A DNA stretch of 64,000 nucleotides from Burkholderiales bacterium (GCA_025354165.1 JANXNI010000029.1:62001-126000), one strand, 5' to 3'; shown: positions 27,601-36,651, counted from the stretch's first letter. Numbers and translations: made by a program. The notes: generated by a model not told the origin, from the letters alone.

Positions 27601-28304
27601 TCCTCAGGCGCAACGTAACTTGGTGTCGCGTGGTTGTGATTGATCCAGCTGAGCGACGCCGCCTGCACGTTCAACTTGGTCTCGCCGCCCTTCATTTTGC
27701 GCGCTTTAGCGATGGTAATTTCGCCGCGCTCGGTCAGCAGGTATGCGACGAAATCAGTGGCGGGTTTGGCGTCTGTGGCCGCGCCTTTTTCACCGGGCAC
27801 CGGTTGGTCAAAACCAGCACGCAACCACAACGATAAGTCAGGCGAAAGGCCAGTGCGCATCGTTGTGGAGGCAGGGCCGTCTTGCACAACTGCGGTCGGC
27901 GGTGAGTACGACGACGCGCCCTCGCCGATTTCGTCTGCCTGCTCGCCGGTCAAAGTGCCGCTGCGTTGCGGCTGCATCGTTGTCCACAGGTAAGCGAGCC
28001 CCGCGCCGTGTTTGCAATTGAAGTGAACGGGGCAGGTGCATTCGGCGGCAAAAATATCGATGCCGAATTCGAAGAATTCCATCTCGACTGTGGTGGTGTA
28101 CGGCTCGCTCTCAGTGCCTTTGACCGTCGCGACGAGATGCCACACGCGCTCCTCGTCCATTTGCGCCGAGTTGATCTGAATGCGCTTGTCGGTGACGTAG
28201 CTGATTCCGCGACGAAAGCCCTGCTCGCCGAATTCTTTTTCGATATCGATGCGAGCGGACTGCAGGTCAAGCGCTTCGCGCTTGGCACGGGAGGGGGTGG
28301 TCAT
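24699..28304 (-). CDS. SNF2-family DEAD/DEAH helicase with SWIM zinc finger
   Basis: The product is 1201 residues. A SWIM zinc finger (Cys89, Cys91, Cys97, His99 in CTCPVHFNCKHG) is followed by a long middle region and a SNF2 motor: motif I DDMGLGKTVQTL near residue 746, motif II DEAQ near 852, LTGTPMENHLGELW, and the second RecA lobe with LSLKAGGVGLNLTAAD and ARAHRMGQ. Such proteins remodel DNA-bound complexes, but the target here is not known. Between motifs I and Ia an extra stretch LPVGTEPVEVLVARK (about 765-780) looks like an inserted repeat element read in frame. Confidence 0.93.
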   Translation of the reverse strand: MTTPSRAKREALDLQSARIDIEKEFGEQGFRRGISYVTDKRIQINSAQMDEERVWHLVATVKGTESEPYTTTVEMEFFEFGIDIFAAECTCPVHFNCKHGAGLAYLWTTMQPQRSGTLTGEQADEIGEGASSYSPPTAVVQDGPASTTMRTGLSPDLSLWLRAGFDQPVPGEKGAATDAKPATDFVAYLLTERGEITIAKARKMKGGETKLNVQAASLSWINHNHATPSYVAPEDEPILRMLAATIGLQSSRPILQLNGVIGTQLLKMALETERMWIAPVGFTDTEARTKALKSAEVPPLAAALTQADAEPMTLAWDDIETPLGTRVALRAKTTRRDPESTLPIIALDPPLVIDTPHNVLRPLQTKVSATTLARLVALPPLKADDTSAWAFVADALRELPDFHAIPRCPTVSDVEAPLPVPSPVLRFALVEFDVSVGWGRNSSLQSRVFPAVQLLFRYPDGKLLQYQRNGLEHAVEQERVGREVLSQRLRNVRVESRWEMRMPRLLYLADRIEPSLAYARDIKALRESLWGLPDHDWSGRGPAVLADAQMAGFAIEIETGFPISMEDIPEPSLELSPGNENGWFRLSLGVDVDGKRVDMAPALAKLIAAQSDPEQWLKALPSVEYVLLSVPVPDRVKTSQVVRIPGDRIAAILTPVFEWFQGGSVGEISLLQAALMPDLPNDTVQYFGRDHPAWLSMRERLRSGSELVPVTIAHGFSATLRPYQNHGLAWLAHLHELSMGGVLADDMGLGKTVQTLAHLHRLRELPLPVGTEPVEVLVARKPNLIIAPTSVLSNWQREAERFAPTLKIHRHHGAERSSDARAFAGADIVLTSYPLLQRDEKMLADIEWDVVVFDEAQTLKNAKAKTYQSAQSLKAHQRIALTGTPMENHLGELWAIYNVLIPGLLGDLEGFNRIFRHPIEQRADNEQMKKLKARIRAFILRRGRDQVLTELPPKTEYTRWIELETAQADMYESLRTAIHEDIRKVIDKKGLKNSTIHILDALLKLRQVCCDPRLVKLPGARKHIATAGSAKLEWLGTHVPELLEEGRSMLIFSQFTSMLALIAEMLNAQGIAFSLLTGDTTDRDTPIADFQAGKTRVFLLSLKAGGVGLNLTAADTIIHYDPWWNPAVEAQATARAHRMGQDKPVIVTKLVAKGTLEERMLDMLARKRELASALLEGEGNALTGLTVADVDALLAPISTLQ

Positions 28305-28350
28305 GCGTTACTTATTTACCGAATTCGAGTTGATTTGGCGGGATGGTGTC

Positions 28351-28463
28351 GCCTCGCCCCTCGTGGGAGAGGGCTAGGGTGAGGGGGCGGCCGAGGAGCA
28401 AAGCCAACTGAACTCTCCAATCCCGCCCCTCACCCCCACCCTCTCCCGCAAGGAGCGAGGGGG
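28351..28463. repeat. Inverted pair of CCCTCTCCC-type repeats before the helicase gene
   Basis: Units at about 28351-28387 and 28426-28463 are imperfect reverse complements, each with a GGGAGAGGG or CCCTCTCCC core and a GTGAGGGG or CCCCTCAC end. They fill most of the gap between polA and the helicase gene, both on the minus strand. Confidence 0.75.
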
Positions 28464-28479
28464 TCAAACCGAGCCTCAT

Positions 28480-31278
28480 CTAATGCGCCTCGTCCCAGTT
28501 CGCCCCAACCCCAACATCAGCAACCAACGGCACGCGAAGCTTCGCAACCGAAGTCATCTTTTCAGCCACTTCAACTCTCACCTGCGCCAACTCATCCTCC
28601 GGCACTTCCAGCACCAATTCGTCATGCACCTGCATAATGAGTTTGGAGCGCAACCCCGAAGTTGCAAGCCATTTGTCGACTGCAATCATTGCGAGTTTGA
28701 TGAGATCGGCCGCGGTACCCTGCATCGGCGCGTTGATCGCGGCGCGTTCGGCACCCGCTCGGCGCGGGCCGTTGCCACCGTTGATGTCGGTGAGCGTCAG
28801 GCGACGACCGAACACCGTTTCGACGTAACCGTTCGCGCGGGCCGATTCGCGTGTGGCCTGCATGTATTCCGCAACGCCGGGATAGCGTGCGAAATATTTG
28901 TCTATGAACTGCTGCGCCGCGTTGCGCTCGATGCCAAGTTGCGAGGCGAGACCGAACGCACCCATGCCGTAGATCAGACCGAAATTAACGGCTTTCGTAT
29001 AGCGGCGCTGCTCGCTGGTGATTTCCTCAATCGGGAGACTGAAGATGTCCGCAGCCGTGGCCTTGTGGATGTCGAGACCTTTGGCGAATGCATCGAGCAA
29101 TGAAGGATCTTGCGAAATGTGGGCCATGATGCGCAACTCGATTTGCGAATAGTCGGCCGACACGATCACGCTGCCCGGAGGCGCGATGAACGCCTTGCGA
29201 ATTTCGCGACCCTGCGGCGTGCGGACAGGAATGTTTTGCAGGTTCGGATCGTTGCTCGACAGACGGCCCGTAATCGCTGTGGCCTGACCGTAATTGGTGT
29301 GAACACGGCCCGTGTTTGGGTTCACCATCTTGGGTAATTTGTCGGTGTAGGTGCTCTTCAGTTTCGATAGCGAGCGGTGTTCGAGCAGCAGTTTCGGTAG
29401 CGGAAAATCTTCCGCTAGTTCGCTCAGAACTTCTTCGTCGGTCGACGGTTGTCCGGTCGCAGTCTTCCGTTTGACGGGCATGCCGAGTTTGGTGAAAAGA
29501 ATTTCTCCGAGTTGCTTGGGCGAACCGAGATTGAACGGTTGACCCGCAAGTTCGTAAGCTTTTTGTTCCAGCGCGTTGACCTGCAATCCGAGTTCATGCG
29601 ATTGCTTTTGCAGCAGCGCGCCGTCGACGAGAACACCGTTGCGCTCAATGCGTACGAGCACTTCGCGGGTCGGTAACTCTATTGATTCGTAGATGTACTT
29701 GAGCTTGTCGTCCTGCGCGACTTGCGGCCATATCTCGTTGTGCAGGCGCAGTGTGACGTCTGAGTCCTCAGCGCTGTACTCGCTGGCGCGCTCGATATCA
29801 ACTTCGTCGAAGCCAATCTGCTTGGCACCTTTGCCCGCGACGTCTTCAAACTTGATGGTTTTCTCATCAAGAAAGCGCATTGCCATCGAATCCATGTCGT
29901 GCGGCTTGTGGCTTTCCAGCACGTAGTCTTCTAGAAGCGTGTCGTGAACAATGCCGCGTACTTGGATATTGTGATTCAGCAGGATGTGCTCGTCGTATTT
30001 GGCGTTTTGTGCGAGCTTCAATTTGCTCGCATCTTCGAACCAAGGTTTGAGTTTTGCGAGCGTTGCGTCGAACGGCAATTGCTCTGGTACACCGGGGTAA
30101 CGGTGTGCGAGCGGAATGTAGACCGCTTCGAACGGCGTCCACGCGAACGAGAGGCCAACGATCTTTGCGAGGAGCGGTTCGAGTGAGGTGGTTTCGGTAT
30201 CGAAGCAGGTGAGGGTTGATGCGTTTAGCGCTGCGATGACTTCATCAAGATCGGCAGTTGTCAGGATGGTTTTATATACGCGAGACTTCTTTACTGAGGT
30301 ACTGGAACTTGCAGCGGAAGGCTGCGAAGTGGACGGCGTTGATTGCGATGAAAAATCGAACTCACCTGTTACTCCGCTGTCTTTTGGCTTGGCTCCAGCG
30401 GCGGCGCTGGCGGTCTGCGACGAAACTCGCACTTCATTCGCCATACCTTTGAACTCAAACCGTTCTAAGTAACCCAGCAGCGCAGTCTTATCCGCAGGCG
30501 TAAACGCAAGCGTTTCCGGCGCATACGGCAGCGCCAAATCGCACTTCACGGCGAGCAGTTGTTTACCCTTAGGCAACCATGCAAGCGCAGTGCGCAAGTT
30601 CTCGCCCACCACGCCCGTGATCTTGTCGGCGTTCGCGACAATCGCGTCGAGCGTGCCGTGTTCGGTGAGCCATTTCACGGCTGTCTTTGGCCCAACCTTG
30701 GGCACGCCAGGTACGTTGTCGACCGTGTCTCCGATGAGCGTCAGGTAGTCAAGAATCTGTGACGGCTTCACACCAAACTTCGCGACGACGCCCGCTTCGT
30801 CGAGGACTTCAGACGACATGGTGTTTTTGAGCGTGATGTGTGGACTCACGAGTTGCGCGAGATCTTTGTCGCCCGTTGAGACAACGCATTCGATGTTGGC
30901 CGCTTCCGCCTGACGTGCCAGGGTTCCGATCACGTCATCCGCTTCAACGCCGCTCTCGACAATCAGCGGCCAGCCCTGCGCTTTGATGATTTCGTAGAGC
31001 GGTGCGATTTGCGGGCGCATGTCGTCGGGCATCGGCGAACGGTTGGCTTTGTATTCGGGATACCAGTCGTCGCGAAACGTTTTGCCCGGCGCGTCAAAGA
31101 TCACGCCGAAATAATCCGGCTTCTCTTTATCGACCAGAAGCCGCAGCATCGAGAGCACGCCGCGTATCGCGCCGGTCGGCTCGCCCGCCTTGGTGCGCAG
31201 ATCCGGCAACGCGTGAAACGCGCGGTAGAGATATGATGAGCCGTCAACAAGAACGAGCTTTTTACGGGAATCAGACAT
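28480..31278 (-). CDS. polA: DNA polymerase I
   Basis: The product is 932 residues from the ATG at 31278; a GTG at 31299 would add seven residues. The N-terminal 5'-3' exonuclease begins LVLVDGSSYLYRAFHALPDL. The 3'-5' proofreading domain keeps its acidic residues (CFDTETTSLEP). The polymerase domain has SADYSQIELRIMAH, KAVNFGLIYGMGAFGLA and MQVHDELVLEVP. It fills gaps and removes RNA primers. The start codon overlaps that of the divergent LOG gene, so its promoter must lie inside the LOG coding region. Confidence 0.98.
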   Translation of the reverse strand: MSDSRKKLVLVDGSSYLYRAFHALPDLRTKAGEPTGAIRGVLSMLRLLVDKEKPDYFGVIFDAPGKTFRDDWYPEYKANRSPMPDDMRPQIAPLYEIIKAQGWPLIVESGVEADDVIGTLARQAEAANIECVVSTGDKDLAQLVSPHITLKNTMSSEVLDEAGVVAKFGVKPSQILDYLTLIGDTVDNVPGVPKVGPKTAVKWLTEHGTLDAIVANADKITGVVGENLRTALAWLPKGKQLLAVKCDLALPYAPETLAFTPADKTALLGYLERFEFKGMANEVRVSSQTASAAAGAKPKDSGVTGEFDFSSQSTPSTSQPSAASSSTSVKKSRVYKTILTTADLDEVIAALNASTLTCFDTETTSLEPLLAKIVGLSFAWTPFEAVYIPLAHRYPGVPEQLPFDATLAKLKPWFEDASKLKLAQNAKYDEHILLNHNIQVRGIVHDTLLEDYVLESHKPHDMDSMAMRFLDEKTIKFEDVAGKGAKQIGFDEVDIERASEYSAEDSDVTLRLHNEIWPQVAQDDKLKYIYESIELPTREVLVRIERNGVLVDGALLQKQSHELGLQVNALEQKAYELAGQPFNLGSPKQLGEILFTKLGMPVKRKTATGQPSTDEEVLSELAEDFPLPKLLLEHRSLSKLKSTYTDKLPKMVNPNTGRVHTNYGQATAITGRLSSNDPNLQNIPVRTPQGREIRKAFIAPPGSVIVSADYSQIELRIMAHISQDPSLLDAFAKGLDIHKATAADIFSLPIEEITSEQRRYTKAVNFGLIYGMGAFGLASQLGIERNAAQQFIDKYFARYPGVAEYMQATRESARANGYVETVFGRRLTLTDINGGNGPRRAGAERAAINAPMQGTAADLIKLAMIAVDKWLATSGLRSKLIMQVHDELVLEVPEDELAQVRVEVAEKMTSVAKLRVPLVADVGVGANWDEAH

Positions 31279-32020
31279 GGCGGCGAATTTTGAGAGCACT
31301 AAGGCAAAGATTGAGCAGCTAAAGAGCGCAGTGGGCGAGGCTGACTTGACGCCGGGGCAGGAGGCGTGGCGTGCGTTACAGATTATGTCGGAGTTCGTCT
31401 ACGCGACGGAGAAGCTGCGCCCGGTGCAGCCAGCGGTGTCGATCTTCGGTTCGGCGCGCATCAAGGCGGACAATCCGTGGTATCAGCGTTCCATCGCTAT
31501 CGCGCGGCTGTTGTCCGACTCCGGTTTTAGCGTGATTTCTGGCGGCGGGCCGGGCATTATGCAGGCAGCCAATGAGGGCGCGTTTGCGGGCAAGAGCCTC
31601 TCTATTGGGCTGAATATCCAGTTGCCCCACGAGCAGAGCGGCAATGCGTTTCAGGATATGGGGATTTCGTTCAAATATTTTTTCAATCGCAAGCTCGCAT
31701 TTGTGCGCACTTCGGCGGCGCTGATTTGCATGCCGGGCGGCTTTGGCACGCTCGATGAATTGACCGAGGCGCTGACGCTGATTCAGACAGGAAAGGCGCG
31801 GGCCATTCCGATCATTCTGGTGGGGCAGGAGTTCTGGGGTGGCCTGCACGCCTGGATGAGGGAGACATTGTTGCGTGACAAACTCATTTCGCCGGGCGAC
31901 ATCGAACTCATGCAGATCATGGAGGATCCTAAGGAAATCGTTGACGCGATTTTTGATGCGTATGAGCGCATGGGCTTACGACCAACGAAGGAAGAGCGGC
32001 AGCAGATTTTGGGGATTTAG
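31277..32020 (+). CDS. LOG family protein (cytokinin riboside 5'-monophosphate phosphoribohydrolase type)
   Basis: The product is 247 residues. Conserved motifs are SGGGPGIMQAANEGA and PGGFGTLDELTEALTLIQTG, the PGGxGTxxE signature of LOG proteins that cleave nucleoside monophosphates to free base and ribose phosphate. The conserved N-terminal stretch before MSEFVYATEKL supports a start well upstream of the ATG at 31385. The ATG at 31277 shares the CATG with the polA start; a GTG at 31331 preceded by AAAGAG is an alternative. Confidence 0.88.
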   Translation: MAANFESTKAKIEQLKSAVGEADLTPGQEAWRALQIMSEFVYATEKLRPVQPAVSIFGSARIKADNPWYQRSIAIARLLSDSGFSVISGGGPGIMQAANEGAFAGKSLSIGLNIQLPHEQSGNAFQDMGISFKYFFNRKLAFVRTSAALICMPGGFGTLDELTEALTLIQTGKARAIPIILVGQEFWGGLHAWMRETLLRDKLISPGDIELMQIMEDPKEIVDAIFDAYERMGLRPTKEERQQILGI

Positions 32021-32038
32021 GTGAGGTATTGTGGGAAT

Positions 32039-32156
32039 CAGCTTTTTTGTGAAAGCTTTATTGCATATGGGCTAGATGGTGATTTTTACCGACAGTCGAT
32101 CTATGATGGTATTGAGCCCATAGCCCTTATTAAATGGTCGTTTCAGCGAAAAGCTG
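32039..32156. repeat. Copy C of the dispersed palindromic element
   Basis: Left arm 32039-32074 (CAGCTTTT to GGGCTA), middle 46 nt, right arm 32121-32156 (TAGCCC to AAGCTG). The arms match each other at about 24 of 36 positions. The middle keeps the stem TGATT with AGTCG using G-T wobbles. The right arm has the hairpin CAGC-GAAAA-GCTG. It ends only 13 bp before the GTG start of the CysQ-like gene. Confidence 0.85.
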
Positions 32157-32169
32157 TAAACCTTAAGTC

Positions 32170-32892
32170 GTGCTAAATAGTGACGTAAAACTTGCGACGC
32201 GACTGGCGCTGGAAACGGGCGCACTGCTTGCCTCGTTGCGGCTTACGTCCGGCCTTGAGGGGTATCCGCTGGGCGATGCGGGTGATAGGCAGGCCAACGA
32301 ATTTTTGCTGCGTGAACTGGCCACGCATCGCCCGCTTGACGCCGTGCTTTCTGAGGAGTCGCACGATGATCGCGAGCGTCTGAATGCAAACCGTTTGTGG
32401 GTCATTGATCCACTCGACGGCACCCGTGAATATCGCGAGCAACGCGGCGATTGGGCCGTGCATGTGGCGCTGGTTGACCGAGGTAGGGTCATTGCCGCTG
32501 CGGTTTCGCAGCCCTCACGCGATGAAGTTTTTTCTTCCATGACCACGCCAACGCCTGCAGTGTCGAAACGCGTTATCGTGATCAGTCGTTCACGCCCACC
32601 CGCAAAGGCGCAGGCGATCGCCAACGCGCTTGACGCAACGCTGGAGCCGATGGGTTCAGCGGGTGTCAAGGCGCTGGCGGTGGTGCGAGGCGAGGCGCTG
32701 GCCTATGTGCACGAAGGTGGCCTCAACGAATGGGATGCGGCGGCACCGATTGGCGTGGCGCTGGCGCATGGGCTGCATGTGTCCGATTTGCAGGGCCGCG
32801 CGATTGTTTTCAATCAGCACGATGTGGTGCTGCACGGCGGGCTGATTATTTGTCGGGCGGAGTGCGCAGCAACGATTTTGCGGTCCTTGTAA
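32170..32892 (+). CDS. Inositol-monophosphatase family phosphatase (CysQ-like)
   Basis: The product is 240 residues from a GTG at 32170. Metal-binding motifs are SEESHDD (Glu62, Glu63), DPLDGTREY (Asp80, Asp83) and the late LNEWDAAAP. These define the lithium-sensitive phosphatase family; the short length and EES form resemble CysQ, which recycles 3'-phosphoadenosine 5'-phosphate. A related sugar-phosphate substrate cannot be excluded. The start sits just after repeat copy C, so the end of the element forms its 5' leader. Confidence 0.85.
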   Translation: MLNSDVKLATRLALETGALLASLRLTSGLEGYPLGDAGDRQANEFLLRELATHRPLDAVLSEESHDDRERLNANRLWVIDPLDGTREYREQRGDWAVHVALVDRGRVIAAAVSQPSRDEVFSSMTTPTPAVSKRVIVISRSRPPAKAQAIANALDATLEPMGSAGVKALAVVRGEALAYVHEGGLNEWDAAAPIGVALAHGLHVSDLQGRAIVFNQHDVVLHGGLIICRAECAATILRSL

Positions 32893-32970
32893 GAGCGGCT
32901 TGCCGCGACCCATCCAGCGCTAGCAAAAATCGTTCTTGAATCGCCACCTTGGGTCGCGGCAGGCCGCTCC
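32892..32970. terminator. Long inverted repeat between convergent genes
   Basis: GAGCGGCTTGCCGCGACCCA and its near complement ending at 32970 form a stem of about 21 bp with two mismatches, around a 37-nt loop. It lies between the CysQ-like gene (plus) and the ferredoxin gene (minus), converging on it, so it may end transcription from both sides. It also resembles a dispersed extragenic palindrome. Confidence 0.6.
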
Positions 32971-32987
32971 TACAACGGCGCTAAAAG

Positions 32988-33296
32988 CTAAATCCGCAAC
33001 CGCTCCACCACGCGCCCGGCTTGCAAGTGCTCTTTGACGATTTCATCTACGTCAGCCTCAGTTTCGTAGTGATACCAAACTTCTTCCGGGTAGACCACGA
33101 TCACCGGGCCTTCCTCGCAGCGATCAAGGCAGCCCGCGTTATTCACACGCACTTTGCCTTGCCCTGACAAACCGAGCGATTTGCACTTTTTCTTCGCGTA
33201 GTCGCGCAGATCACTCGCGCAGCGCTCACCGCACGACGGGCGTCCGTCGTCGCGCTCGTTGGTGCAGAAAAAAACGTGGTGTTTGTAGTAACTCAT
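32988..33296 (-). CDS. Thioredoxin-like [2Fe-2S] ferredoxin
   Basis: The product is 102 residues. Likely cluster ligands are Cys11, Cys22 (or Cys26), Cys56 and Cys60, in the CTNERDDGRPSCG and NNAGCLDRCEEGP motifs that define thioredoxin-fold ferredoxins. It would carry electrons in the cytoplasm; the partner is not evident. It is divergent from the CoA-transferase gene, with 31 bp between the starts. Confidence 0.93.
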   Translation of the reverse strand: MSYYKHHVFFCTNERDDGRPSCGERCASDLRDYAKKKCKSLGLSGQGKVRVNNAGCLDRCEEGPVIVVYPEEVWYHYETEADVDEIVKEHLQAGRVVERLRI

Positions 33297-33327
33297 AATT
33301 GCGCTGTTGCTTTAACTTGACTCAATT

Positions 33328-34569
33328 ATGGCTGGCCCGCTTGCTCACCTCCGTGTTCTCGATCTCACCCGCGTACTTGCAGGGCCGTGGTGCACGCAAA
33401 CGCTGGGCGATCTTGGCGCCGATGTCATCAAGGTAGAGCGTCCCGATACGGGTGACGATACGCGCGCGTGGGGGCCTTCCTGGCTTACTGATGCCGACGG
33501 TAAAGACACCAACGATTCAGCCTACTTCTCTAGTTGCAATCGCAACAAGCGCTCGCTCACAGTTGACATTTCGAAGCCCGAAGGTCAAGCGCTATTGCGT
33601 GAACTCGCGGCGAAGTGCGACATCCTGGTCGAGAACTACAAACTGGGCGATTTGAAGCGCTACGGCCTCGACTATGCGTCGTTGTCGAAAGCCAATCCCA
33701 CGCTCGTCTATTGTTCAATCACTGCGTACGGGCAGGACGGCCCGTATGCGCAGCGGCCCGGCTACGATTTGCTGTGTCAGGCTGAAGGTGGACTCATGGC
33801 AATCAACGGTCATGCCGACGTTGAAGACGGTGGCCCCGGTGGTGGGCCCGTTAAGGTGGTCATAGCGGTCACCGACGTGCTCTCCGGCCTTAACGCGACC
33901 ATCGCCATCCTCGCCGCCATTGAAGCGCGGCACACGACCGGAAAAGGCCAGCACATCGACATCGCACTCCTGGACTCCATCGTGCAATTCGGCGCGAACC
34001 AGATCGCAACCTATTTCATCACCGGCAAAGTGCCGAAACGCGTCGGCAACGCGCACGTCAATCTTGCGCCGTATCAATCGTTCAAAACGGGCGACGGCTA
34101 CATGATTGTCGGTGCCGGCAATGACGGGCAGTGGCGCAAGCTTTGTGATGCGATGGGCGCGGCCGACATGGCCTTCCGTCCAGAGTATCTCGAGATGAAG
34201 GATCGCAATGCCAATCGTGGGCAACTGGTGCGCGACATGGAAGCAATCCTAACCCTGCATCCTACGCAGCATTGGCTAGACACCTTCGCCAGCTTGGGCA
34301 TCCCGCACGCACCGATCAACACCTACGATCAGGTCTTCGCGCATCCACAAGTTCAACATCGCGGCTTGCGTATGAATATGGAGCGACCGGCCGAGCAGGG
34401 AGGCGGCACTATTGCAATGGTGAAGAGTCCGATTCGCATGAGCGACACGCCGGTCACCTACCGGCATGCACCGCCGGTGAAGGGTTCCAGCACGGAGGCG
34501 GTGTTGCGTGACGTACTTGGGAAGACCGACGAAGATGTTGCCGCGCTCACTGCCAAAGGCGTTGTTTAG
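33328..34569 (+). CDS. CaiB/BaiF family (family III) CoA-transferase
   Basis: The product is 413 residues, the usual length. The N-terminus LRVLDLTRVLAGPWCTQTLG and later GADVIKVERP, GYDLLCQAEGGLMAINGH and LALDSIVQFGANQ-like stretches mark the family, which swaps CoA between organic acids through an aspartyl thioester. The acid substrate is not evident, since no catabolic partner is adjacent. Its stop overlaps the stop of the convergent acyltransferase gene by 4 nt. Confidence 0.93.
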   Translation: MAGPLAHLRVLDLTRVLAGPWCTQTLGDLGADVIKVERPDTGDDTRAWGPSWLTDADGKDTNDSAYFSSCNRNKRSLTVDISKPEGQALLRELAAKCDILVENYKLGDLKRYGLDYASLSKANPTLVYCSITAYGQDGPYAQRPGYDLLCQAEGGLMAINGHADVEDGGPGGGPVKVVIAVTDVLSGLNATIAILAAIEARHTTGKGQHIDIALLDSIVQFGANQIATYFITGKVPKRVGNAHVNLAPYQSFKTGDGYMIVGAGNDGQWRKLCDAMGAADMAFRPEYLEMKDRNANRGQLVRDMEAILTLHPTQHWLDTFASLGIPHAPINTYDQVFAHPQVQHRGLRMNMERPAEQGGGTIAMVKSPIRMSDTPVTYRHAPPVKGSSTEAVLRDVLGKTDEDVAALTAKGVV

Positions 34570-36647
34570 CGTCGCAGCAACGCCTCGCGAAACGCCGGAT
34601 ACAACGCCATATTTCCATGGGCACTCAGGTGATCGCCGTCAAAAAATAGCGGCTTGCCGTCGACGACTGCGCTACAGGATTCACCGGGACAAAGCAGCGG
34701 GAACGGATCCCAAATGGTGATCGCCGGATTGGCCGCTGCCAGCTCGCGCATGCTTGCGAGCATCGGTTCGCGCAGCGCTTCCAGATCGGCGCGCGGCTGA
34801 ACGATGCCGCCGCGACAAATCGGATTGCCCGCATTGAACCAGTCCGCACATCGGAACGTTGGGCTTTTGAAAATGGGTTTGGGCGCTTCAAACACAATCC
34901 GCACGCCCGGCACGGACAGTGGTGTCAACCACTCCGGCGCTTCAACTCGGGCTTGTTGCGCCCACGCTTTCGCGGTGTCGCTTTTCGCGGTCGCGAGGAC
35001 TTCTTTTTCGTCGAAAGCCGCCCATTGGTCGGCGTATCGCCATTGCCGAAGCGATGCCAGAAACACCACGTCGCCGGGCTTCGCGAGGCCGTGCACATCA
35101 GCCACGGCTGCGCGTGCAAACTCAATACAGCCCGGAGGGCGACCCACTGTCATAGGCATTTTGAGATCAAGCAATCCACAGCCTGCGGAGGTGTAGACGC
35201 TGACGGCGACGCCTGTCTCGGTGCTCAGGCGATCAAACATCGGCAGATAGGCTGTAGCGTGCGAATCACCAATCGCAAAAAGTCTTTCTGGCCCCACCGC
35301 GACGGCGCAACCCGACGGCACGTACGAGATCACTTGCCCGCCAGCCAAAGGGCGATAGGCCATGTCCACTTTGCACAATGGCTTTAGCCCGGCGACGGGT
35401 GGCATGCGATTAGTGACGTACCAATCGGTTGCGTTGCGCGACACCGTCGATAAGCCCAGTACCGGCTGCGATGCGAACAGCCCCTTCATCAATCCCCAAC
35501 CAGCAACCAATGCAAGCAGGAACACGGCAACGCGGAGCACCGGCGTGCGTCGTTGCAGCCCAGAATGATGGCGAATCGGCAATTCAATCCAGCGGTATGA
35601 AGCGGTGGCAAGTGCGAATGTCGTGATGATTGCTATGACCTGTGTGAGCCAATGGTCAATGCCCGTCGTCCATCGCAGCAACACGTAAACCGGCCAATGC
35701 CAGAGATACAGCGAATAGGAGCGCTTGCCGATCCACACCAACGCTGGATGCGCGAAGATACGACGCAGAGGATGCGTCACGTCGGCCTGCACGCCGCCAA
35801 TTAACAGCGCGGCACCAACCACAGGCGGCACTGCCCAGAACCAGGGAAACGCCGCTGCGTTCGCGTAAGCGAAGGTCGCGGAAATCGCTGCGATGCCAAG
35901 CCACGGCGCGAGGTTGGCGAACAAGCCGCGCGCCGGACTTGCTTCGCGGTTTCCAGCCGTTAGCTGAAACAGCGCTACACCGGTCGCCAGCTCCCAAAAC
36001 CGAAACACGATCCCGTAAAACGCGGAAGTGGGTGCGTGCTTCATCGCCCAAATGCAGCCGACGAGCGACGCCACCCCCAACCCAATCAGACTGGCCGTAG
36101 CAATGCGCCGGATCAGCGTCCGCCGCGCCGCGACCCACAGAAAAAACAGGAACGGAAACACCACATAAAACTGCTCCTCGACGCCGAGCGACCAGGTATG
36201 CGTGTATGGATTGAATTCGGCGCGCGGCGCGAAATACGTATCAACGTTGGTTTGCAGCACCCAGTTGCTGAGGCCGTAGAACGCATACAAACCGGTGCGT
36301 TCATTGAATTCACTGAGCCAGGCGCGCGGCACAAATAGCGTCGCAAACAAGGCCGTCGTGAGCAGCACCAGGATCAACGCAGGTGCGATGCGGGCAAGAC
36401 GGCGTGCGTAAAAAAATGCGACGAAGCGATCAAACCGCAGCAGATGACCATCACGCTCGGCGGCAATATTCGCCAGCGATGCGCTCACCACGAAACCGGA
36501 AATCACGAAGAAAATATCGACCCCGACGAAACCACCTGGCAGGATTGAACCACTGAGGTGATAGAGCATCACCGAGACAACAGCAAGCGCGCGCAGGCCG
36601 TCAATGTCGTTGCGGTAGCCGGTACTTGAAGTCAGGTTGTTACTCAT
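34566..36647 (-). CDS. Membrane acyltransferase with SGNH domain (OafA/YrhL-like)
   Basis: The product is 693 residues. The N-terminal half is a membrane acyltransferase-3 domain (DIDGLRALAVVSVMLYHL, GGFVGVDIFFVISGFVV) with about ten helices. The C-terminal SGNH esterase-like domain has FAIGDSHATAY near residue 460 and FFDGDHLSAHG near residue 670, supplying Ser, Asp and His. Such enzymes add acetyl groups to surface glycans such as O-antigen or peptidoglycan. No glycan cluster adjoins it, so the target is unknown. Confidence 0.93.
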   Translation of the reverse strand: MSNNLTSSTGYRNDIDGLRALAVVSVMLYHLSGSILPGGFVGVDIFFVISGFVVSASLANIAAERDGHLLRFDRFVAFFYARRLARIAPALILVLLTTALFATLFVPRAWLSEFNERTGLYAFYGLSNWVLQTNVDTYFAPRAEFNPYTHTWSLGVEEQFYVVFPFLFFLWVAARRTLIRRIATASLIGLGVASLVGCIWAMKHAPTSAFYGIVFRFWELATGVALFQLTAGNREASPARGLFANLAPWLGIAAISATFAYANAAAFPWFWAVPPVVGAALLIGGVQADVTHPLRRIFAHPALVWIGKRSYSLYLWHWPVYVLLRWTTGIDHWLTQVIAIITTFALATASYRWIELPIRHHSGLQRRTPVLRVAVFLLALVAGWGLMKGLFASQPVLGLSTVSRNATDWYVTNRMPPVAGLKPLCKVDMAYRPLAGGQVISYVPSGCAVAVGPERLFAIGDSHATAYLPMFDRLSTETGVAVSVYTSAGCGLLDLKMPMTVGRPPGCIEFARAAVADVHGLAKPGDVVFLASLRQWRYADQWAAFDEKEVLATAKSDTAKAWAQQARVEAPEWLTPLSVPGVRIVFEAPKPIFKSPTFRCADWFNAGNPICRGGIVQPRADLEALREPMLASMRELAAANPAITIWDPFPLLCPGESCSAVVDGKPLFFDGDHLSAHGNMALYPAFREALLRR

Positions 36648-36651
36648 CGCT

